Assembly (NCBI GenBank): GCA_032622095.1
Contig: CP136063.1
Span: 184,553,956-184,617,955 of the forward strand
Length of the DNA stretch: 64,000 nt
Reading direction: 5' to 3'
DNA from: Siphonodentalium dalli
Taxonomy: Eukaryota; Mollusca; Scaphopoda; Gadilida; Siphonodentaliidae
A program made the translations under genes and the position numbers. The notes beneath the pieces were generated by a model that was not told the DNA's origin, did not search any database, and worked only from the letters and a program-made list of their open reading frames with translations. Below, in pieces: positions 12,316-23,730 of this stretch. Position 1 is the first letter of the stretch; every line of letters starts with the position of its first letter.

Positions 12316-13215
12316 CCACACCGTATTACCGATCCGGATTACCACCGGTCACGATGCGGATCACTACCGGCTGTTTTGACAAAAGCGTGCCACGTGGCAT
12401 CATTGTAGTTGGATCATTTTCGCCCTACATTCTGTGGAAGGTGTGAATTTTTTCTCCCTTCGTGTATAGGAGTAACTGGGCTAGCGGAGGACGCCGATAA
12501 ATCTGATAAGTATACAATATATGTTCACTTATTCTTATATTTGTAACGCATGTTTACCATTGTGTTTCATTATTTCGAGCAGTAGCTGATATGGATGGTT
12601 CATGTTTTATTTCTTTATGCGGTATTCTCGTGGTACGAAAAGATAGACCATTTACTAAGTCATTCGCCTAATGTACACGTTTGTATGTTCGATTTGTGGC
12701 CATCTGGGACGTTTTGAACATAGATACCCATGAAATGAACGGGTACGGATCTGTACCGGCAAATAGTGAACGGTGCCGATCCGCATCCTGTTTTTTGGAA
12801 CCCATGAGTATGGAAATCGATACTACGCGTTTAATTTACATTCAACTTGACAAACCATATTGCCATTTTGTACAGTTATGGACATTCTTGTATACGCAAC
12901 AGAAATAAGAGAAAATTCTATGCATTTGCATCATGTATTGTGCCAATGAAGATAAATAATGGGCCACGTGCAACTAGATCCTAGTAACATATGCTACCTC
13001 TAAGGTTATCGTAGGCGATTATTTTATATTTTCTTGGCGTGGCCATTTTCTAATGTATGTAAGAAAGACGGCGGCAACAAACTTTGTGTGGGTTACATTC
13101 AGATATATAATATAATTAACGTTTTAGTCGACCTACCGTTACACAAATTGCCACTTTCAGCCGGTAGTGATCCGCATCGTGACCGGTGGTAATCCGGATC
13201 GGTAATACGGTGTGG
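12316..13215. mobile_element. 900-bp TIR transposon with TGA target duplication
   Basis: It begins CCACACCGTATTACCGATCC and ends with the exact inverse; the inverted repeats run ~58 bp with almost no mismatches. TGA occurs immediately on both sides (12313-12315 and 13216-13218). Removing the element and one TGA restores GTGACTATG, which the opposite arm at 15910-15918 shows uninterrupted. No transposase is encoded, so it is non-autonomous. The superfamily is uncertain because TGA is not the usual Harbinger TWA. Confidence 0.85.
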
Positions 13216-13379
13216 TGACTATGTTAGTTATGTATTTATATATATATATCTTTATTTCCTCCAGCTTGGAGAGTATGTTTCACAAAATACATGTTACAGT
13301 AATTTTATAAATACAGAAAGGAATGTAACTAATAATTTCCGCCACCATGAAACACAAAAGCACTCATCAAAACAATCAC

Positions 13380-13460
13380 ACACAGGCACACAATAAGGGG
13401 GGGGACCACACACACACTACTTAAATAAATAAATAAATAAATAACTAATAAATAAAACAC
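13380..13460. repeat. Simple repeats in the LINE 3' region
   Basis: A CA-rich run, a G run and (AAAT)n lie in succession. Confidence 0.8.
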
Positions 13461-13776
13461 AAGAACACAAAATCTTGACAATAAATACATATATAAGTCG
13501 ACAGACCGTAGCATAAAGCTACACATTCACTAACATGCCCCTTCCCCACGGCGACATGGTAAAACAGAAAGCATACTGCAGGCACGTGACAATGCTTTTG
13601 AGAGTTAATGTAAGTCAGACATTCTTTTGTCAGCGTTCCGGAAGCTAAGCTCCATTTAAACCACATATCATGTGATGCCTTAAGAAAAAATCTCATAAGC
13701 GAAAGCTCCTCGTCATAATAATGCTCTGACAGAGATTCTACAGGAATAACACCCAGAAATAAAAGTTAATGATCTT

Positions 13777-15886
13777 CTAGTGACATAGAGCAATAAAAGT
13801 ATTTACATGGAATTTGTCGATCAAGTCGTACCAGAAACAAAGTCTATCGGCCTCTAAGAAGGAGCAATAAAGTAAAATGTGCGCCGTTCTGTCAATGAAG
13901 GATGTGCCACACACGTGACAAAATTCTTCGTCAGCTAATAATTTTGAGCACAACAGTTTTGCCGCTACATAAAAGTTGCCTTTCTCCGACGGAAATTTCT
14001 TACAGGCTTTCCATAAATAGGACATTCGGAGGCAAGACTTGGCTGAGTTGAATCTCCAAAAAGAAATATCTTCCTCAGTTCTGGAAGACCAAGAAAGTTC
14101 CCAAATTAAGTCACTCTGTCTGACAAATTGTTTCCACAAACATTTGGTCGGGAATGTCCCAGACGAGAGATACGCATAAACGTGTTCCAGAAGGCCCCGT
14201 TTGTGTAGTAACCGGAAAAAATCCGAGAAGGAGGCATTCCTGTTCACAGCTTGAGGGCATGTCACATATTGCATTAATCTGTACAGGAAGATCTCCTTCA
14301 CGGATTTCCCCCGGTTAAGGTGACACAATGAGCAAAACAAAGAAAGCTTTCTGTGTTCAATGTCCCGCTCAATAGGAAAGCATCACAAAAGACCTAGAAC
14401 CATATCGGTACGCGTTGGCAAACATTGAATGTGCTTTAAACACAGGCGGTGTGATTTTTCCAGAAGTTCCATGTCAGATGAAGTCGGATCACAAAGGAGC
14501 TCACTGCCATATAAGGCACGCGGGATAACAACAGACTTGTATATTTTGAGACAACTAATAGGTGTCATACCACCAGCATACAAACCTGCATTTGAAAGCA
14601 TAAAATATGTTGAACGTAACTTTGAAAAAATATTCTCCACAAATTTTGTTCGGAATGCATGCTTCTCAAGAGGAATCCCAAGGTGCATGACATGATCACC
14701 TTCAATGATTGTCCGGCCATTAAGATTCCAAGATCTGTTTCTTTTAAGTGCAGTGTTAGCGGACTCGTTAAATACACAAATTACTGTTTTTGCAGGATTG
14801 TACCTATATCTCCAAAAGTTGCTATAGTTGACACAAATATCAATCAGTGATTGCAGCCCGTAAGACGTAAGTGAAAAAAGTGCCATGTCGTCAGCATGGG
14901 TGGGTGAAGAACAATTGATGTTGGAAAGCTTAAAACCAACGTTCGACTTCTCTAATCTGTATAATAAATCATCTATGAAGATAGTATAAAATATTGGCGA
15001 AAACGTCTTCCTTGGCGAGTTCCCTGCACCATCGGGATCCAGCGGGATGTGCAGTTATTATATGTTAGACAACAAGAGATGCCAGACAGAAGTTGATGGA
15101 TTAATCTTAAAATTTTGCCTCGATACTGTCTCTGGTGTAGCTTGTACAATAAACCGTCTACCCAAACAGTAACGAACGCCTTCCATACGTCCAGAAAACA
15201 CGCATAGAGTCTGCTCTGCCTCTCCGATGTGTGGAGATACTCTCAGATACTAAGAAGGAAGTCATAAGACAACTTACACCCGACTGAAACCCGGTCTGCA
15301 AGGAATGCGTTTCCAAAAGTGATGGTGCGAAGTTCTCGATCCTGGATAACAGGAGCCGTTCGAAGAGTTTATATATTGACGGTAACAGAGTTATGGCCCT
15401 ATAACTGTCGAAAGTGTCCTTTGGTTTAGGGTGACCTTTGTACAAAGAGAAAATTAAACCACGCTTTGCCTGAGGCGGGATATGCTCAAATTCAATAAAA
15501 GCATTATACAATTTTACAAGTGAGCAAGCTAGTGTTTCGCCACCATATATGATATGTTCATAGTTTATGATGTCGAAACCAGCAGCTTTGTTGTGATTCA
15601 ATTTACAATAAATGCCTACCAATTCTTCAACTGGGCTGAGATCAGATTGTGATAGTAGGCTACTTACGCAATGTTTCACAAATTGAAAATGCTCATCGAT
15701 GAAATTTGCATCGTCCAACGGACATGAAAAAATATTTTCGTAATAGGTAGCCCAACTGTTTACAATCGCAGGTGTTTCTCTAAGGATTTCACCATTTTGA
15801 CGAAAAACATTTGTTGACAGCGTACCACGAACCACTTTATTGGGTAACTTTTTGCCCAGAAATTCCATTTGCAACAACCGGATCAT
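13777..15886 (-). pseudogene. LINE ORF2 reverse transcriptase, frameshifted and with a stop codon
   Basis: Reading down the minus strand: 15886-15220 gives the N-terminal RT region with NHNKAAGFD and SYRAITLL motifs. Just before motif A the frame shifts, and the next frame reads FLDVWKAF with the catalytic Asp. A second shift near motif B (about 15030) leads to FIDDLLYRL and then the catalytic box as HADD, where most LINEs have YADD. The frame runs on to a single TGA at about 14383-14385, beyond which the same frame continues to 13777. That last part carries a C-terminal zinc motif (CHVC, then H and C, at about 13900-13930). It is dead as a whole. The clade (CR1/Jockey-like or other) cannot be settled by eye. 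Confidence 0.85.
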
Positions 15887-15970
15887 GAATCTAAAATGAA
15901 TAAGCTATTCATAGTCACAATTATTCCATCTTTAGTGCGACACCTCGTGTTTTCTCATCCTATACTATAA

Positions 15971-16700
15971 GCATATATCGTATAATACAATGATGGACAA
16001 TGTAATTGCATTAACCATCTAATTATTATATATGGCATTATATTTTTGTGATAGTTAATATGTATTGAAGCATGGTGAAATATAGACTCGATATTCGAAG
16101 CTATTCATGCATAACATACTATAAATATTTATTCCCGGGGGTGGGGGTAATAACAAATCTGCAAGAAGGTATGCCGGATGGGTTTTCAGAAATGCAAAAA
16201 ACGCATTTTCTACAACCTCATGCAAATGTTTTACTAAAGACCTTTTGTGACCATATTTGACACTTGTAACAGTTTAAAACATATTATAACTGCAAAAACA
16301 CCATTTGTATGTTACTGGGACCTCATATGTGCCTTAGTTGAGATGGAATTAAGCTTTGTCAAGTTGCGTATCGGACGGTGAGGTGAATACATTCCTTCCC
16401 GACACCCTTTGGAAAGAAGCTTCGAGAAATGTGAACTAAGACATTTAAGCCTAGACCATTATGTGCATGGAACAAGAGCGAGCAAATATCTCAAACATTA
16501 ACGTGACTATCACTGACTTGAAAATAACTGTCATTTCACTAATCAGTGAATTATTTGCATGTGTATCAACTCAGATTATCTGTTACTCGCACAACTGTTA
16601 CAACCTGCAACAACTAAAGTATTTAAGTCCAGCATAGTGACTGCTTGTCATTTGTATAATTGAAGTTTCCCCACTAGACTTACAAAAGTGGTATGGAATA
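15971..16700. other. No recognisable feature
   Basis: AT-rich spacer; a 62-residue frame at 16072-16260 has no recognised similarity. Confidence 0.4.
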
Positions 16701-16701
16701 A

Positions 16702-16853
16702 TTAAGAAATAAATACACTGCTCATCGGCGTGTATACCAGAATTTGACCACAAAGAAACCGACTGTATGACGACGCGAAGCGGAGTCCTACAATCAGTTT
16801 ATGTGGTCAAATTATAATATACACGCCGATGCGCAGTGTATTTATTTCTTTTG
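16702..16853. mobile_element. Foldback MITE, ~152 bp
   Basis: Two ~55-bp arms match in inverted orientation: AAGAAATAAATACACTGC, then ATCGGCGTGTATA, then TTTGACCACA. The central loop is ~40 bp. Confidence 0.85.
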
Positions 16854-17531
16854 TAATTCGACTGTATGTTTTGGTTGAAATTATAGTGGCATACGTTCAA
16901 CCTGCTATATAATAGCACAGTTTCTTGCTCTGCGTGGAATGATTTTCAACCAAACAGTTCTTCTCTTAGAACTGTAACGTCAAACATGTGACGCCACTAT
17001 TGAACGGCGACCCCCTTTTCTTTGCCTTTTTGGCAAAACAATTTAAGTTAAGACTTATTTTTGTTCAATCTTAAATATAATTCAATATAGTACAGTAGGT
17101 ATTCAGTATATGTCCCTTTCTTCAGTCTATAGCATGACATTAACCAGTGCCCGTGTGGTTTGACTTCTGAAAGTTTGAGGCATTGGCAGCATTTCCCTGA
17201 TTGTACCACATTTCTTGGTGGTACAATTCAGAATATCTAGAATTGTACCACAAAACGACGGTCGTGTCTCCATGGGAATACAGGATACTGGCCAATCAGG
17301 ACGAGCCTTGTATGTAGGTTTAGGCAATGTCGTATTACAATGCTAGATAATGGGTTGGTTGACCGACTAATCAGCAAATAGTTAGAAATTATGGAATTGT
17401 GTGTATAATGCACAATGATCTAGGTTTGCAGATATTAGCAATTTATATAACAATATTTCCAATTGCAGCCTGGTAAATGTCCTCTCTATGTATTTATTTT
17501 CATAATATGTCAACACTAGTTGAATTGGATC
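16854..17531. other. No recognisable feature
   Basis: AT-rich spacer with a local GTACCACA/TGTGGTAC palindrome near 17205-17255. No gene is recognised. Confidence 0.4.
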
Positions 17532-18477
17532 TTAAGTTACCCTCACACCATAGCGATCACCAGTTGCGTATGGTTGCGAATAAAACATAGTGGTCATAAG
17601 TTCCCAACGCAACTCTCACGCAACTAATAAGTTGTATAGGCTTGAAGTACGCAACAAGCAAGCAGGTGATCGCAGACACACGCAGACACACGCAGAGTAA
17701 GTTCGGAAATTTTGAACATGTTCAATAATTCTCTGCGAATGCCTGCGATCAATTTATACGCAACAGGGACGCAACAGGTACGCTACGCACGCAACACGAT
17801 CGCAACAAGTACGCAACTCATAAGTTATGAACGCAGGTTATCGCAGGTCCAAATTTGAGGTATCTGGCCAGGTTTTGGTACCGTACATGTTGCGAATGTG
17901 TTGCGTACCTGTTGCGATCATTTTGCGATCGTGTTGCGTACCCCAAACCTATTGTGCTTATTCCCAGCGTATCCCCAACCTATGCCCTGCGTATCCAACC
18001 TATTAGTTGCGTGTGAGTTGCGTGTTAGTTGCGTACTACATGCGTGTTGAGAAATGGTATAAATAAACTGTTGGGGTCACTTTTATCTGATTTCTTGGTA
18101 GCTTTCCACATGTTGACTCTTCGATGACCAAATCAGTACTGAAGAAAATAATGAATCGGCAATTTTTATAGGTTTTTATCACGTGACAGACATTCGCAAA
18201 TACCACGCAACTAGCACGCAGGTCAAACGCAACTTGTAAGTTTTGAACGCAACTCAAACGCAACTCGTAAGTTCTGCACGCAACTCACACGCAACTCGCA
18301 CGCAACCCACACGCAACCCACATGCAACCCACACGCAACCCACACGCAACCCATAGGTCGAATAGGTTACAAATTGACAAAATTGTTGATTTCGCTTGCG
18401 TTTGATGCGGTATACAACTATTTTTTACACGCAACTCATAGGTTTCAGCATACGCTATGGTGTGAGGGTACCTTTAA
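17532..18477. mobile_element. TTAA-flanked element filled with ACGCAAC motifs
   Basis: TTAA occurs at 17532-17535 and 18474-18477, followed inward on each side by TACCCTCACACCATAGCG (the right side reads TTAAAGGTACCC). The ~930-bp interior is dominated by the heptamer ACGCAAC and relatives: direct orientation at about 17590-17840, inverted (GTTGCGT) at about 17890-18035, and direct again at about 18195-18435. It encodes no transposase. It belongs with the other TTAA-AGGYAC-ended elements in the window. Confidence 0.8.
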
Positions 18478-19180
18478 CAACTAATTTGTCATGGATGTGT
18501 CTACAAAATGTCAACAATGACTCGAAAGCTAAGATTGAGTTCAATGTTCTGATATGTTGTCAGCTTAAAATGTATTACAGCCAAAATAGCAAAAACACAT
18601 GTTTGGATCACGTAATGGCTTGCAGGGGCGAATTATATCTCACTGAATATGCAGGAGATATGTTAGAAAATTTATGATTTTGTTTTGATTTTTTTTGGAA
18701 AATTGGATGCATATACCTTTCAGTGAAAGACAATTCTATTGGTTCTTTACGTTTGAAATGTTCCATTTTATAAGTTATACCTTATACAGTAAGTTATACT
18801 AGTTAGTGTTTTGGGCACCTTTCAGCTTCTGGTGGGTCAGTACTCTATTTGTCCACTTCATAGATTCATTAGAATTTCCATTTAACAGTGTCGAATTTGA
18901 CCATCCAGGTAGAACTATCATACTCTCATCACACACTCACCCGGAAACTCCAATACATGATTGCATGCATCTGTGTATGTGGTAGACAGGTGCCTATAAG
19001 CCAGTATTAGAAAAAAAATCTTCATATTTGCCTGTATTAATTGTTTTTCAATTAAAATAGCTTCTGAAACAGGTAAACTGTCATTTGAATTAAAGGAAAT
19101 AATTTCTCAGTAATAAGAGTGATATCAGTAGGGTTTTTATGCGGTTTTAGACCAAAATTAGTTAAATCTGGGGGTGGGAG
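18478..19180. other. No recognisable feature
   Basis: Spacer without gene or repeat that I can support. Confidence 0.4.
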
Positions 19181-19183
19181 TAA

Positions 19184-19268
19184 AACAAGACAGTCAAAGA
19201 CTGTGGGGTCGCTCACCAGACTGCAAAGACTGATGAGACTGGGACTCTGGAGACCACAATAGTCAGAA
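19184..19268. repeat. ACAAGACAGTC dispersed repeat, copy 1
   Basis: About 85 bp with ordered blocks GTCGCTCACCAGACTG, AAAGAC, GACTGGGACTCTG and CAATAGTCA. The same blocks occur at 44197-44280, 55190-55275 and 63930-64000. Confidence 0.8.
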
Positions 19269-19331
19269 CTTTTCATAAGCACTTTGAAAAAAGTAGATCT
19301 AAACACGATATGTGGCTAGAGTGGCTTCAGT

Positions 19332-19394
19332 AGTGTACAGTGGGTAATTTCAAGGTGAATATCCACCATGAAATTGCCCACTGTTCACTACTGA
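19332..19394. repeat. Short hairpin
   Basis: AGTGTACAGTGGGTAATTTCA pairs with the inverted stretch ending at 19394 around an ~18-bp loop. Confidence 0.75.
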
Positions 19395-19639
19395 TCACCC
19401 CCTCCTCCAGCTCAACAAGTCCCCTCCCGACCGGGCTCCAGACTCCCGACTCACAACCAACATCTCAAACTTTCTCAATTTTTGGAAATTTCCAATCTCA
19501 CAAGCACCTTTTTATAAAACCATTTAGACATGTTTGAAGCCCATTTATCCATGGACCAAAAACACCATACATGTATGTCAGATTAATCAGTTAGGTAGTT
19601 CCAAGGAAGATGTTTTAATGAATTTGGTATTTCAATGAT

Positions 19640-20600
19640 TTTTTAAACACAAAATTGTTAACTCCCCATAGCCCCCGTCATTTCTTAACAGGTTGACCTG
19701 ATGTTAACAAATCTGAATATCAGTCACTAAAGGATCATCCATACTATATGTAAGCTAAATAGTCCAACCTCTCTTGAGAAGACAATTTAAGAATGACTAT
19801 AGAGACATACAGTTATGTCACTGGTCCCACCCTATTTAACCTGGTGACCACATCTGAATAAATTTCAATACCAGACACCAAAGAACCCTTCATACTAAAT
19901 ATCAGCAAAATAGATCTGTTAACATTTGTGGCGATTTCGGTCGAACAGTTTAACCCGAAGTAGGAAAATGTGGACTGTTACTGGTTGAAAAATCAAATCT
20001 ACAGCCTCATTGCCTCCACCCAGGCAGCTTAGAAATCAATAGTAATCTATATATTATTATACCAGTATCAAACAGCATACATACAGGTAGGGTGGGTGGT
20101 TGAGAGTTAAATATCTTATCTCTGCCCTTATTTGAACAAATGTGAATCCCCATCTATGAGATCTATTCATCTAGAAATTTCAAACGGTAGATTTTAAGAG
20201 TTGAAGAAAACTGATTTTCCTCAAAAGTTTCCTAAAAATGACCTTACGTGTACAAATCTGAACCCCACTCACCAAAGGACCCTCCATACCAAAAGCTAAA
20301 TAGGCCTGATGGTTTCTGAAGAATTACTATGGAGGGAAAGAGTTATGGCCCTGGCTTCTCACCTATATGACCTGATGAACTCATTTGAACAAATCTGAAT
20401 GTGAGTCAAAATATATAAACCATTTCGGTCTTTAATATGTATGTGGAGAAGAACAAAATTAATGGACGGATGGAAACATCCCAACAGAGGGATGGACGGG
20501 AGGACATACTGACAGACAAATTCAATCCAATATACCCCCCCCCCCCAAGTTTTCTTTGCAAATCAGGGTATAATGAGTACAACTGGATAGGTGGTGGTTA
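19640..20600. repeat. Degenerate copy of the GGACGGAC dispersed repeat (family A)
   Basis: It contains worn versions of the family phrases AACAAATCTGAA, AGTTATGGCCCTGGC and GGAGAAGAA, and a terminal ATGGACGG segment near 20463-20505, then a C run. It is the most diverged of seven copies. Confidence 0.65.
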
Positions 20601-20637
20601 AGAATATAATAGTGGAACAGCCAAGCCTGAATATAGT

Positions 20638-21044
20638 GTCTGACTTTTGCAGAATGAGGTCACTAAAGGGTGAATTTAGTGCTGCAATCCTGTAAGGTGG
20701 GCTAGCATCACCAAATTCACCCTTTGTGGACCTCATTATGCTTAGGCCTCAACTGCCATGGGAGACGTAGGAACAGATTGAAGTTGTCCAGTTAATTGGT
20801 GATGTGCACCCATTGGGCACTTCAATTATCAATTTTATCTTCTGACAGCAAATTAGGGAATATAGAAACTGAACAGAAGGGAAAAAGTAAGTAGAAATGT
20901 CAATTTAAGACCCGTATACTTCCCTGAAGATGAGGCCTAAGCAGAATGAGGTCCATGGAGAGTGTATTTGGTGATGCTAGCCTACTGTGCAGAGTAGCAT
21001 CACTAAATTCACCCTCTGGGGACCTCATTCTGCAAGTGTCAGAC
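20638..21044. repeat. Nested inverted repeat (palindrome within palindrome)
   Basis: Arms of ~115 bp (20638-20752 and 20931-21044) are inverted copies around a ~180-bp spacer. Each arm is itself a palindrome bounded by GCAGAATGAGGTC and GACCTCATT-TGC. Four related half-sites therefore alternate in orientation. Confidence 0.85.
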
Positions 21045-21480
21045 ATACAGCATTTAGTTTTGATATGATATGTTAATGATACACACAGAGCATGACTGTT
21101 TACACCTAGCTGTCAGCCAGCTAGATAACATCTGAATTGATGACTGTTATTAACTCTTTCTGTCTGGGGCTAATACCATACTTTATGGATGTTACAAGGT
21201 GTCAGTTTTTCTAATTAATTTTTTCTTGACTGCAGTGGGTGCAGGGCGGCGCAGATTGGGGGGGTGGTAGTGGGGACAGGGGTGTAGAGGGGTGAGGAGG
21301 GAAAGGGGTGGAATGGGGTGTTTTGTGTCTAAAAAAAAATACAAAAAATCAGGGGTTAAAATGAAAAAAATATTTTTGTATTGGTTCATTTTGAATTGTG
21401 ATTTGTTTTTTGAATTGAGCAAGGATTTAAATTTAACAATATTTAAAAAAAAAATTTAAAAAAAAAAAACAATTAAAGTT
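21045..21480. other. Low-complexity G-rich and A-rich sequence
   Basis: A G-rich stretch (21237-21320) is followed by A/T homopolymers (21330-21470). No gene. Confidence 0.5.
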
Positions 21481-22035
21481 ATGTTCCTGACACGGCCCCT
21501 ATTTGACACACTGACCCCATTTGAACAAATCTGAACCCCAGTCACACAAGGACCCACCATACAAAATATTAGCTAAATCGGCCTGATGATTCTGGAGAAG
21601 AAGTCATTCTAATAATTACTAGGGAGAATAGAGTTATGTCCCTGATTCTGCCCCTATTTGACCCAGTGACCCCATTTGAACAAATCAGACCCCCAGTCAC
21701 TCAAGGACCTTCCATACTAAATATAAGCTAAATAGGCCTGATTGTTCTTGAAAAGAAGTTGTTTTAAGAATTACTATGGCGGGAAAGAGTTATGGCCCTA
21801 GCTTCGCAACTATTTGACTCAGTGACCTTATTTTAACAAATCTGAGTCTGAGTCAAGCAGGGAACATCCACACCAAATATGAACTCATTTGGCCTTATGA
21901 TACTGGAGAAGAAGATGATTGTTGACGGACGGACGGACAGACGGACGGACGGACGGTCAGACGGACGGACGGACGACGGACGAGGAGTAATGACTATAGC
22001 TCCACCGGAGACTTCGTCTCAGGTGAGCTAAAAAA
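21480..22035. repeat. GGACGGAC dispersed repeat, family A, good copy
   Basis: Two internal sub-repeats carry GTTATG, TTTGACCCAGTGACC, AACAAATCTGA and TACTGGAGAAGAAG phrases. Then comes a (GGAC)n run at 21928-21980 and the terminal block ACTATAGCTCCACCGGAG with CAGGTGAGCTAAAAA. No coding capacity. Confidence 0.85.
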
Positions 22036-22379
22036 CTAATTTTCCAGGTTTGGGGGTGGTGGGTCCCCGAAAATGCCAGCTGCAAAAATAACGGCATACC
22101 TTCCTGCAAAACTTTTACTACGCCCCCCCCCCCCCCCCACCGCGCCCCATGTTACGGAGGCCGGAAAATATTATACAGTGTAGCGCATGAGACAGAATAT
22201 GTACTATATTTCAAAACGAAATGAATGATCGAGAGAACTGTTTTGTTTTTGCAAGCGGCTTTCCGTGAGCGAAAGTAAAGATATGTGTCTATTATATACA
22301 CCTATTGCCTGCTTGGTGGAATAGAGAAAACTGTCCTCCAATCTCTTTTGTCATAAATCAAATTATGAACAAATAAAAT
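22036..22379. other. No gene; C run near 22120-22140
   Basis: Spacer with a long C homopolymer and nothing else recognised. Confidence 0.4.
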
Positions 22380-22631
22380 ATGTTTAAACTAACAAGATTC
22401 AAAAGATCGAGTTTGCCGATGCATGTTCTTATATGCGAGTCTTCCATATGGAGCATCGCACATAATTATACGAGAATACATTGGCCTAACAATATTTACC
22501 TTGACCGTGTACGCCATGCATTCTCTTATATATGCGAGGCTCCCTATGTGAGACTCGCATATATGCGAGAGTGCACTGACACATGATATTTAACGCTGCA
22601 CCAGCGCAGCTCCCGCCATGAAAGGGTTAAG
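22380..22631. mobile_element. Double-palindrome MITE ending in TTAA
   Basis: It carries two palindromes of the CTTATATATGCGAGGC type (about 22424-22480 and 22517-22585), then GCTGCACCAGCGCAGC, and ends CATGAAAGGGTTAA at 22631. The inverse of that end starts the truncated copy at 51062. The left end is not well defined. Confidence 0.65.
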
Positions 22632-23104
22632 ACGGTAACTATACCCACCCCAATGGGCATATGCACAATACTAGCATAAACCACACAACGTCATGCTCGG
22701 TTTATTAATTATGAAACAGTGTATCTTAATGCTCGCTATTTATCGGGCCCATGGGGTCAAGTTCAAGCTCAAATGTTTATTTCTCAAATAAATCATGTTA
22801 TATGATATTATGAGAACATAATACATAATTGTACAATGCAATACATGGTGTGCAACAGTGGAAATGGGTTTTTCGGTGTGGGGGGGGGGAGCTATTCAAT
22901 ATTTATATTATAGGGCATCACAATGATGTTTGATGACATGCATCACTGCGTCACGGGTCTTGATTCTGGAATTGATTTGTTTTCATAGTTCGATATATAA
23001 TTTAATAAAACCAAGTATACATAACATTTACAACAGATCATTGGCAACGACATAGTAGCAGCATGAGGCATAACCATTTACACAATCACTACCAACTGTT
23101 TGTC
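22632..23104. other. No recognisable feature
   Basis: Spacer with a G run near 22880-22890. Confidence 0.4.
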
Positions 23105-23350
23105 TTAACTCTATGAGTGCCAGGGGCCGATCTCATCGGCCCTAAACCTACAATATAAGTATGTTAAAGAATATAAGAATAAATTATTAAAATTGTAAAA
23201 AATTGTAAAAAAAACAAACAAAAATTGTTAGGCCAATGCATTCTCTTATATATGCGAGGCGACCTATGGTCGACTCGCATATATAAGAGAATGCATTGGC
23301 ACAGGGTATATGGGTTGATACAAAAATCGACCTGGCACTCAAAGGGTTAA
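23105..23350. mobile_element. TTAA-flanked palindromic MITE, piggyBac-like ends
   Basis: TTAA lies at 23105 and 23347; the inner ends CTCTATGAGTGCCAGG and, inverted, CCCTTTGAGTGCCAGG match. One ~75-bp near-perfect palindrome (23228-23302) of the CCAATGCATTCTCTTATATA type fills the right half. Confidence 0.75.
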
Positions 23351-23670
23351 AGATACGGGCGGCATTGGCGGTGGGTATGGTGTTATAATATTCACCTCCG
23401 TCAAAAACCGCCATAAACAGAAAGAATAGTAAAATATAGACATACCTTGTTCTTATACCCAATCAGAAATATGGCATAAACAGTATGTTATTTTCATTTT
23501 TTTTCTTTGTTATGTAAACAAACGCAAAAAACGTTACGTTACCTCGATTTTGTTTAGATCCGGATATGGTAAACATAAAGAGCGTTCTTTGTTACTGTTT
23601 TCCTGATATGGAAATAATAAAGAGCGTTTATATCATTTGTGTGTGATTATCTATTGCACAATTGTGAGTG
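23347..23670. mobile_element. Partial copy of the 504-bp TTAA element
   Basis: From TTAAAGATACGGGCGGC it follows the element at 34832-35334 in the same orientation (GGCGGTGGGTAT, GTCAAAAACCGCC, ATGTAAACAAACGC, AAAGAGCGTT) and fades out near 23670. It abuts and shares the TTAA of the preceding MITE. Confidence 0.75.
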
Positions 23671-23730
23671 ATGAATTTTTAATTTGCGCAATACGTGTCT
23701 TCGACTACTGCTATTTTGATATGATACTGG

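Larger units (their letters stand above)
13224..15905 (-). mobile_element. Degenerate non-LTR (LINE) retrotransposon, 5'-truncated
   Basis: A minus-strand relic holding the reverse transcriptase and C-terminal part of a LINE ORF2 (13777-15886), followed by a ~550-bp 3' region with AAATAAAT-type simple repeats and a terminal ATATATATA stretch. No endonuclease domain is seen upstream, consistent with 5' truncation on insertion. The boundaries are inferred from the limits of the enclosing inverted arms. Confidence 0.7.
12261..15970. mobile_element. Inverted-arm element enclosing a LINE and a nested TIR element
   Basis: The left arm (12261-12315, continued at 13219-13223) matches the inverted right arm (15910-15970). 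Both share TATAGG-TGAGAAAACACGAG, GTGTCGCAC and GTGACTATG in the same order. The arms are ~60 bp. Between them sit a 900-bp TIR insertion (12316-13215) and a minus-strand LINE relic. It is either an old MITE that received both insertions or a TIR element that carries the reverse transcriptase; the first is more likely. The terminal target duplication is unclear (TA is possible). Confidence 0.7.

Noticed and set aside
17550-18440. CRISPR-like array of short repeats
   Set aside because: The heptamers have irregular spacing, mixed orientation and no uniform spacers, and the context is eukaryotic.
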